Part shown: piece after piece, positions 58,838 through 64,000 of the stretch | Position numbering within the stretch: the first letter of the stretch is position 1 | Layout of the letters: each line of letters begins with the position of its first letter | Assembly: GCF_020991275.1 (NCBI RefSeq) | Contig: NZ_JAJLQY010000001.1 | Coordinates: 744,001-808,000 of the forward strand | DNA length: 64,000 bases | Direction of reading: 5' to 3' | Source of the DNA: Actinocorallia sp. API 0066 | Lineage (GTDB): Bacteria; Actinomycetota; Actinomycetes; Streptosporangiales; Streptosporangiaceae | The notes under the pieces: model-generated | Database searches by the model: none | What the model saw: the letters and a program-made list of their open reading frames with translations, nothing else | Told to the model about the DNA's origin: nothing | Translations under genes and position numbers: made by a program

Positions 58838-59605
58838 ATGCGCATCGCGAGGTTTGCCGTAGGTGACGAGGTTTCTTTTGGGGTCGTGGAGGGTGCGGAG
58901 GTCGCCGCGATCGCCGCGCACCCGCTGCTGGGCGACATCGCCTTCACGGGGGGCCGCTTCCCGCTCGACGACGTGCGGCTGCTCGCGCCGATCATCCCGA
59001 ACAAGATCATCGCGATCGGCCGCAACTACGCCGAGCACGCCCGCGAGATGGGCGGCGAACCGCCCGTCGAGCCGCTGATCTTCAGCAAGCCGGCCACCTC
59101 CGTCATCGGCCCTAACCAGCCGATCCTCTACCCGGAGAAGCTGTCGCAGCGGGTGGACTACGAGGGCGAACTGGCCGTCGTCATCGGCCGGGTCTGCCGT
59201 GACGTCGCCGTGGCCCGCGCGCACGAGGTGATCTTCGGTTACACGTGCGCCAACGACGTCACCGCCCGCGACCTGCAGAAGCGCGACGGCCAGTGGACCC
59301 GCGCCAAGGGCTTCGACACCTTCTGCCCCCTGGGCCCCTGGATCGCCACCGACATCGACCCCACCGACCTGTCCATCCGCACCCTCGTCAACGGCGAGGT
59401 CCGCCAGGACGCCCGCACCTCCGCCATGATCCACGACATCCCCAACCTCATCGCCCACATCACCCAGGTCATGACCCTCCTCCCCGGCGACGTCATCCTC
59501 ACCGGCACCCCCGCCGGCATCGCCCCCCTGCACATCGGCGACACCGTCACCGTAGAGATCGAGTCCATCGGCTCCCTCCCCAACCAAGTAACCCCCCGCC
59601 CCTAA
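58838..59605 (+). CDS. Fumarylacetoacetate hydrolase family protein
   Basis: A 255-residue FAH-family enzyme: [20 protein letters not shown]-terminus, [31 protein letters not shown], and metal-binding acids in [12 protein letters not shown] with Glu-x-Glu spacing, then [35 protein letters not shown] in parts. Relatives include 5-carboxymethyl-2-hydroxymuconate isomerases and acylpyruvases. Substrate unknown. The final 260 bases have an extreme C-rich coding strand. Confidence 0.9.
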   Translation: MRIARFAVGDEVSFGVVEGAEVAAIAAHPLLGDIAFTGGRFPLDDVRLLAPIIPNKIIAIGRNYAEHAREMGGEPPVEPLIFSKPATSVIGPNQPILYPEKLSQRVDYEGELAVVIGRVCRDVAVARAHEVIFGYTCANDVTARDLQKRDGQWTRAKGFDTFCPLGPWIATDIDPTDLSIRTLVNGEVRQDARTSAMIHDIPNLIAHITQVMTLLPGDVILTGTPAGIAPLHIGDTVTVEIESIGSLPNQVTPRP

Positions 59606-59715
59606 CCCAGCCCACCCCGCCACACACCAGCCACCCCCAACCCGTTTTGGCGACTCCCCCCAAGTCCTGTAAGCTTTCGGACGTCGCCAGGCCCCCCACG
59701 GGAGGCCCAACGCGA

Positions 59716-59787
59716 TGGGGTATGGTGTAATCGGCAACACGACTGATTCTGGTTCAGTTATTCTAGGTTCGAGTCCTGGTACCCCAG
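59716..59787 (+). tRNA. tRNA-Gln (anticodon CUG)
   Basis: A 72-nt cloverleaf: acceptor TGGGGTA/TACCCCA, anticodon stem ACTGA/TCAGT with loop TTCTGGT (anticodon CTG at 59749-59751) and T-arm CTAGG-TTCGAGT-CCTGG. CCA is not encoded. It marks the boundary after which foreign-looking genes begin. Confidence 0.95.
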
Positions 59788-59803
59788 CAAGTTCCTGACC
59801 TGC

Positions 59804-59830
59804 GGCGCGAGTCTCCACGAGACTCGCGCC
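59804..59830 (+). terminator. Terminator after tRNA-Gln
   Basis: A perfect 12-bp stem GGCGCGAGTCTC/GAGACTCGCGCC with a CAC loop, starting 17 bp after the tRNA. Confidence 0.85.
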
Positions 59831-59946
59831 TTCGTCATTTGGGCGAAGTTTGGGGACATATTGGGGAGGGCCCCAAGGACGAGCGCTGCCGTCGGATGCA
59901 GCCGCTGGTGATCTCCCAAGGAATCGAACCACTGCGCATCACTCGA

Positions 59947-61548
59947 TCACGGCCCAGGACGGCCGGTTTGGGTGTTGTTCGACGCACGGACGCGCTGTGG
60001 CGGGACCACTCCTGGGATGACGTCGAGTCCCAGGTGTTCCTTGAGGAGATGCTTCAGCTCGGCACCGTTGATGAGGATGATTCGGTTGCGCTGGGCGAAC
60101 TGCTCGCTTGCCCGTCCGAACCAGGAGGGGGTGACGAGTACGCCTCTGGTGGCGTTGTGGTCCGCCATGACGCCGGTGAGCGCGTGGACGGCATCGAGGC
60201 CGACGAGTTTGGACCACCGCTTGGCCTGGATCAGGCAGACTCCGCCGAAGAGCTTGTCGTCGCTGGTCGCGACGGCGTCGACTCCTCCGTCCTTGGACGG
60301 GACGGTGGTCCATGTCTCGGCGCCCATGGCGGTGAACAGTTGTTTGATGAGGTGCTCGAATTCGGTTGGGGTCAGCTTCATGAGATTGGGTCGAGAGTCC
60401 AGGCCCGCGACGACGTCCACGTCGTCGCTGAACCGGAATCGCTTCAGGTCGAAGGTGATGAACGGCTCGACGGCCTCGATGTCGTGGGGGTTGGGTGAGA
60501 CGAGGGCGTTGAGCCGCTTGAGGCATGCGGCGGGATCGACCTTGGCGAGGACGAGCTCGCTGAAGTCGGATCGCTCGGCTTCGACGCTCACGAGGTGCGG
60601 ACGGACCTGCTTGCCGGTGGCGAGGTCCGTAGTGGTGAGCCTTCCGTTGAAGACCACGGCCTCGACGGTCGCCGGCGGCGTCGCCGTGAAGATCTCGTGC
60701 AGAGTGCGCAGCGCGACCCGCGCGATGAGCTGGGCGTAGCGCTGCTTGATCTCGGTCTGCGGCCGGGGGGTCGGGTCGATGGAGTCGCGCGTCTTCACGT
60801 ACTTGTAGCCACGGACAGCGGGGATCACGGTGGTCGGTGGCAGCTCGAAGTCTACGATCACATCGCGGTTCTCCGGGCGATACGCGACCTGGACCACGTG
60901 CGGGAACCCGTGCGGGTACTCCGATGCATCGAGAACGCGGATGACGAACCACTCGATGGACTCGGCCTCGCCGGCATCTACTCCAGTCCGACATCGAGTG
61001 ACCTTCGCGTTTTCCGCCGCAGCCCTCGCCGAGAGCTCCGCATTCTTTCTCTCGTGCTCGGAACGTGCTGCAGCAAGCTCGGCGACTCGCTGGCCCTCTC
61101 GCCGCTGATACTCCTGAAGATCTTGCCGGAAGAGTTGCTGAGCTTCCTCCAAAGCTCGCTCGTATCGAGCTTCGCCGCCGAAAAGACGCCCGACTGCACC
61201 GGGCGGAAGTGGCGCATACGCCGCGAACTCCGGCCTCTCTTCGGCGATGCGCAACCGAGCGGGAGGTTCGAAGACCGAAAGCTGAGGCTGAGAGGTCAGG
61301 TCGTCGAAACCCAGCGGCTGCCCATCGAGAGCAGCGGTCAGAACTCCATCAAGAGCCTCGATCCGGCGCTCGGTGTCAGCGGTCTTGTCCTCCGCCAGCT
61401 TCAACTGCGCTTCGACGTGGCGTTCCTTGCGTATCTTCTCGCGTTCGCGTTCTTTGCGGGCTTGCTCGCGAGCGATTCGTTCGTTCTCTCGCCGCTGCGC
61501 TGCTTGAAGCCGTTCCCACTCTGATCGCCCACTGCCTGCCCGCGTCAC
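59947..61548 (-). CDS. Mrr-type restriction endonuclease with coiled-coil N-terminus
   Basis: About 533 residues from the GTG at 61548, which has GGTGGAGG four bases upstream; ATG starts at 61566/61569 are possible but poorly supported. Residues 1-55 are a highly charged coiled coil (RENERIAREQARKEREREK). The middle domain is unassigned. The C-terminal about 140 residues are an Mrr_cat domain: LTPTEFEHLIKQLFTAMG, catalytic Asp in KDGGVDAVA and Q-x-K in CLIQAKRW. Such proteins cleave modified or foreign DNA (type IV-like). It is next to the Thoeris-like genes, read in the opposite direction. Confidence 0.85.
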   Translation of the reverse strand: MTRAGSGRSEWERLQAAQRRENERIAREQARKEREREKIRKERHVEAQLKLAEDKTADTERRIEALDGVLTAALDGQPLGFDDLTSQPQLSVFEPPARLRIAEERPEFAAYAPLPPGAVGRLFGGEARYERALEEAQQLFRQDLQEYQRREGQRVAELAAARSEHERKNAELSARAAAENAKVTRCRTGVDAGEAESIEWFVIRVLDASEYPHGFPHVVQVAYRPENRDVIVDFELPPTTVIPAVRGYKYVKTRDSIDPTPRPQTEIKQRYAQLIARVALRTLHEIFTATPPATVEAVVFNGRLTTTDLATGKQVRPHLVSVEAERSDFSELVLAKVDPAACLKRLNALVSPNPHDIEAVEPFITFDLKRFRFSDDVDVVAGLDSRPNLMKLTPTEFEHLIKQLFTAMGAETWTTVPSKDGGVDAVATSDDKLFGGVCLIQAKRWSKLVGLDAVHALTGVMADHNATRGVLVTPSWFGRASEQFAQRNRIILINGAELKHLLKEHLGLDVIPGVVPPQRVRASNNTQTGRPGP

Positions 61549-61569
61549 GTGGCCTCCACCACTCATCAT

Positions 61570-62041
61570 CGCCGACGGTCCGCCATCACTGTAAGTCGCT
61601 CCGCCGCCCGTGAGAAGTACAGATCGGGAGGAGGTACGCAGGAGCAGCGATCGCGAACGATCTTAGAACCACGTGACCCCCGGTCGTTGACAGTCACCGA
61701 AGACCTTGTCGGATGTTGTAGCGGCTTGCAGCCACAGCTAAGGGCAGCCACAGCACAAGTTCGGAACCGTATGTGGAGCCGGGAGTACCCGATAAATCGG
61801 TGCCAGGCATTGGGCATCTAAGCGATCTTGTTGGGGCCTCGGGAGGTATGAGGGATCTAGGCGTCAGCCAACATGCGCAGATATTTGGACATAGCTCCCA
61901 TATTGGGATGGCTGGTGGCAAGATGGGAGCTATGCTCTTAGCAGTCAGAGCTCGGGACTGCTAGCCTCGATCCTAGGTAGTTTCGACCCGTAAAATCACC
62001 AGACCGTAAACGATCGGACACCGAGGAAGTAGATTCTACTT
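61570..62041. other. AT-richer intergenic region before TIR gene
   Basis: About 470 bp with no convincing gene. It holds the start region of the Mrr gene (left), the promoter of the TIR gene (right), a perfect 12-bp inverted repeat at 61890-61934, and an AGTAGA-T-TCTACT palindrome at 62028-62040 overlapping the TIR ribosome site (GAGGAAG). Confidence 0.55.
61890..61934. repeat. 12-bp perfect inverted repeat
   Basis: CATAGCTCCCAT at 61890-61901 and ATGGGAGCTATG at 61923-61934 with a 21-base spacer. It lacks a T-run, so a regulatory or recombination role is as likely as termination. Confidence 0.65.
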
Positions 62042-62560
62042 ATGGCCTATCGAAACAAGACCTATGTAGCCTTCGCTAGTGAAGACATTCACTGTTACCG
62101 GATGATGCAGGCTTGGCGGAGTAATCAGCACATAGAATTCAATTTCTTCGATGCACACGATATCAATACTGCACGGGATACTAGTCTTGATGAAACGATT
62201 AGGAGAAGGCTTAGGGAGCGTTTGATCAACGCGAAGCAGTCTGTCGTCTTGGTTAGCGATACGACGAAGTCCAAATCTGCTCGGTCATCGACATTCCTCG
62301 CCTATGAGATGGAGGTAATCGCTCGCCTAGGAATCCCGGTAGTATTTGCGAATCTGAACGGCTCGCGTGATGTACAGCATGCGAAACTTCCCCAGCAGTT
62401 GGCCAAAGTCTACTCGGTAAGTGTCTCGTTTCAACCGAAGATTATCAAGTACGCGCTCGATGGCTATGTCGAAAATTTTGCGAAGGTGTCGAAGGAGGAA
62501 TATCCCAAGCAAGGTCCACATGTCTATAATGCTAGCGTCTACAAGAGTTTGGGAATTTAG
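62042..62560 (+). CDS. thsB: TIR-like ThsB protein (Thoeris sensor/NADase)
   Basis: A 172-residue protein. The start YVAFASEDIHCYRMMQAW, the FNFFDAHDIN segment near residue 33, SVVLVSDTT near 67, and FLAYEMEVIARLGIPVVFANLNG near 85-106 fit the ThsB_TIR family (PF08937, former DUF1863). Glu89 or Glu91 in YEMEV is the probable catalytic glutamate. In Thoeris, ThsB senses phage and makes an ADP-ribose-derived signal from NAD. The gene is AT-rich and unlike the host in codon use. It is 2 bp upstream of a TM-Macro gene, which points to type II Thoeris. Confidence 0.82.
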   Translation: MAYRNKTYVAFASEDIHCYRMMQAWRSNQHIEFNFFDAHDINTARDTSLDETIRRRLRERLINAKQSVVLVSDTTKSKSARSSTFLAYEMEVIARLGIPVVFANLNGSRDVQHAKLPQQLAKVYSVSVSFQPKIIKYALDGYVENFAKVSKEEYPKQGPHVYNASVYKSLGI

Positions 62561-62562
62561 TA

Positions 62563-63435
62563 GTGAAGCACAGCATGGTGGTCCTGTTTCAAACAAAACG
62601 TGGACTGCTACTCCTCGCTCAGAGCAGTCTAGTGGCTTTTGGTATTCTCTCTGGTTTTGCTCAAATAGTCTTGGCCATATGGCCAAATCCTCATCTTTCG
62701 AGTAATGAGCGCTGGTTTCTACTTGCTGCACTTCTCGTAGCTTCACTTGTTTTTGGGCTGAGTAGAACTTGGCCCCGAAGCGGTGCAGACCGCAGCTTTG
62801 ATAGCCCCGACATAACGGTTAGCATTGTTGTTGGTGATCTATTCGATCAGCAAACCCACCTGGTTGTTGGGTTCAATGATGTCTTTGATACCGACACTAC
62901 TGACAGTGTGATCATCGCTGCGAGCAGCGTGCAAGGTCAATTCCTCCAGAGGATTTATGGTGGAGACAGGGGGAAACTGGATGCTGATATATCAGACTCC
63001 CTGGCTGGTGTGCAAATATCAGAAGCTGAAGATCGGGCAAATAAATCTGCTGGGAAGCTGGAGCGCTATCCAATGGGTACCGTCGCGGTTTTGGGTGCCC
63101 CGAATCGGCATTACTTCTGCGTTGCCTACACCAAGATGCAGAATAACCTTATCGCACAGTCTGATGTCGATTTGCTCTGGCGAAGCCTTAGTGAAGTATG
63201 GGAATCGGTTTATCTCAGAGGGCAGCAGAAAGCAGTTTCAATTCCGATCGTTGGCTCCGAGTTGGCGAGAATCAATTGCCTGGACCGGGAGAGTCTGCTA
63301 AGGATGATTCTACTCTCATTCGTGGCTCGTTCGAGACAGGGTATCTTCTGCAAAGAGCTCCGGATCGTTGTCCACCCAAAGGACTTTGATCAATTGAACA
63401 TGCTTGAAGTTGCGGCCTTTCTTCGCACCTTGTAA
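62563..63435 (+). CDS. thsA: Two-TM Macro-domain effector (type II ThsA-like)
   Basis: A 290-residue protein with a GTG start 2 bp after the TIR gene (ATG at 62575 is an alternative). Helices span about 14-40 (LLLLAQSSLVAFGILSGF) and 51-67 (WFLLAALLVASLVFGLS). Residues about 80-290 match the Macro-like ThsA_Macro (former DUF6430) fold: ITVSIVVGDLFDQQTH, VVGFNDVFDTD, IIAASSVQGQFLQRIYGG, MGTVAVL, and the C-terminal VSIPIVGSELARI. In type II Thoeris the Macro domain binds histidine-ADP-ribose made by ThsB and the membrane part triggers cell death. Function here is inferred from that match. Confidence 0.8.
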   Translation: MKHSMVVLFQTKRGLLLLAQSSLVAFGILSGFAQIVLAIWPNPHLSSNERWFLLAALLVASLVFGLSRTWPRSGADRSFDSPDITVSIVVGDLFDQQTHLVVGFNDVFDTDTTDSVIIAASSVQGQFLQRIYGGDRGKLDADISDSLAGVQISEAEDRANKSAGKLERYPMGTVAVLGAPNRHYFCVAYTKMQNNLIAQSDVDLLWRSLSEVWESVYLRGQQKAVSIPIVGSELARINCLDRESLLRMILLSFVARSRQGIFCKELRIVVHPKDFDQLNMLEVAAFLRTL

Positions 63436-63625
63436 TTGATTTGAGTTGCGGATCAATTTGATGAAGAATTGCCTCGCTGCTTTGTGGTCGAGTGCACATG
63501 GAAACATCCGTCGGATATTACCAGTGCTATGCTGGTGGCGGATATCCATCGGTAAAACTACATCGGAACGAGCCGGTAGTTCGTTCTGTTAAGAAGCCGA
63601 ATCCTAGAATTGACAGGAGAAGATT
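63436..63625. other. Short spacer with weak hairpins
   Basis: 190 bp between the Macro gene and the DUF1883 gene. It contains an AATTGAT/ATCAATT pair at the Macro stop (63434-63458) and a GGATAT...ATATCC hairpin around 63512-63547. No gene is seen. Confidence 0.45.
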
Positions 63626-64000
63626 TTGGAGCATTTGTACAAAAATCTCGGCAGTTTGAAAAAAGGATCAACGGTGATCGTCACCCTGAGAAACCAAGCC
63701 AACGTACAGGTGATGACGACTAGTGAGTACCGGAACTACAAGTCAGGAAAGAGATACAAGTATTTCGGCGGCCGTGTAACCAAGTCTCCCTTTAGGGTTA
63801 GCGTTCCAAGCGACGGTAACTGGGTCGTTGCCATTGATCTTGGGGGCTATCGCGGGCGAATTAGCGCTTCTATCGCCGTCCAACCACCACCGAGAGGATT
63901 CCTACCTGTGGCACGAGATGTAAAAGATGAACCTGCCCGATCCGTCGCGCTCCGCAATCCAGAGGAGCCTGACGGCGATATTTTGGGAGGGCAGACCTGG
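63626..64000 (+). CDS. DUF1883 domain protein (partial, probably DUF1883-TIR)
   Basis: A frame starting at TTG 63626, five bases after AGGAGA, runs 125 codons to the right edge without a stop. The start MEHLYKNLGSLKKGSTVIVT, QANVQVMTTSEYRNYKSGKR, KYFGGRVTKSPFRVSVPSDG and WVVAIDLGGYRGRISASIAV match the DUF1883 domain over its full length (about 85 residues). DUF1883 commonly precedes a TIR domain, so the missing C-terminus probably encodes a second TIR sensor. After residue 85 the visible part is a Pro/charged linker. Confidence 0.82.
   Translation, partial: MEHLYKNLGSLKKGSTVIVTLRNQANVQVMTTSEYRNYKSGKRYKYFGGRVTKSPFRVSVPSDGNWVVAIDLGGYRGRISASIAVQPPPRGFLPVARDVKDEPARSVALRNPEEPDGDILGGQTW

Larger units (their letters stand above)
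59788..64000. other. Putative tRNA-associated genomic island (continues past right edge)
   Basis: Everything right of the tRNA-Gln gene is defence-type or unknown: an Mrr-like nuclease, then from about 61570 clearly AT-richer DNA with a Thoeris-like set. tRNA genes are standard integration sites. No integrase or second attachment repeat is visible in this window, so mobility is inferred only. Confidence 0.6.

Noticed and set aside
59915-59932. A T-arm-like string on the minus strand (GGTTCGATTCC) near tRNA-Gln, possibly a tRNA or attachment-site remnant
   Set aside because: The stem does not pair well and no other tRNA arms are present; it does not match the tRNA-Gln 3' end.
61549-61821. A 90-codon plus-strand frame between the Mrr and TIR genes
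   Set aside because: It overlaps the Mrr start region antisense, lacks a ribosome site and has no protein-like pattern.

Overview
The window is high-GC, densely coded DNA from an actinomycete, most likely a member of the Streptosporangiales such as Thermomonosporaceae/Actinomadura. This rests on GTG and TTG starts, C/G-ending codons, a GatCAB amidotransferase, long SerA and CimA, CbtBA, a transmembrane Ser/Thr kinase and LuxR/PadR/TetR regulators. The genus is an inference.

Positions 1-7121 (minus strand) hold a tightly overlapping operon for an extracellular polysaccharide: two GT2 glycosyltransferases, a BioF2-like acyltransferase, a NodB deacetylase, a Wzx-like flippase and a large multi-pass membrane protein cut by the left edge. 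Positions 7501-30003 carry a SNF2 helicase with a SWIM partner, an SDR, an acyl-ACP desaturase, a Ser/Thr kinase, etfBA, a TetR/MFS pair with a perfect 32-bp operator, a cysteine desulfurase with mnmA (tRNA thiolation), a SemiSWEET, a lipoprotein, a MetE-like protein, ligA and a GGDEF-EAL protein.

Positions 30068-35213 are gatC-gatA-gatB, but an AAA ATPase and a DUF4276/TOPRIM-like gene sit between gatA and gatB and are translationally coupled to gatB. This looks like a defence pair lodged in an essential operon. A second GGDEF-EAL protein follows.

Positions 38200-56824 are dominated by branched-chain amino acid synthesis: ilvB-ilvN-ilvC, leuB, ilvE and cimA, with serA nearby. Two ribosome-mediated attenuators are visible: a leader peptide with Ile-Leu-Val-Val-Leu before ilvB, and one with three consecutive Ile codons before cimA (citramalate synthase, the entry to an isoleucine route). 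Between them lie a PadR-controlled ABC exporter, a LuxR-type ATPase regulator, and cbtBA (cobalt uptake) behind a cobalamin riboswitch. Then come a small GNAT protein, an ABM monooxygenase, a membrane protein with an extracellular CBM2-like domain, and an FAH-family hydrolase.

From a tRNA-Gln(CUG) gene at 59716 onward the character changes. An Mrr-type nuclease with a coiled-coil N-terminus is followed by clearly AT-richer DNA carrying a ThsB-like TIR protein, a two-TM Macro-domain protein (ThsA_Macro/DUF6430 type) and the start of a DUF1883 protein, a domain often fused to TIR. This matches a type II Thoeris anti-phage system, probably with a second TIR sensor beyond the right edge, in a tRNA-associated island.
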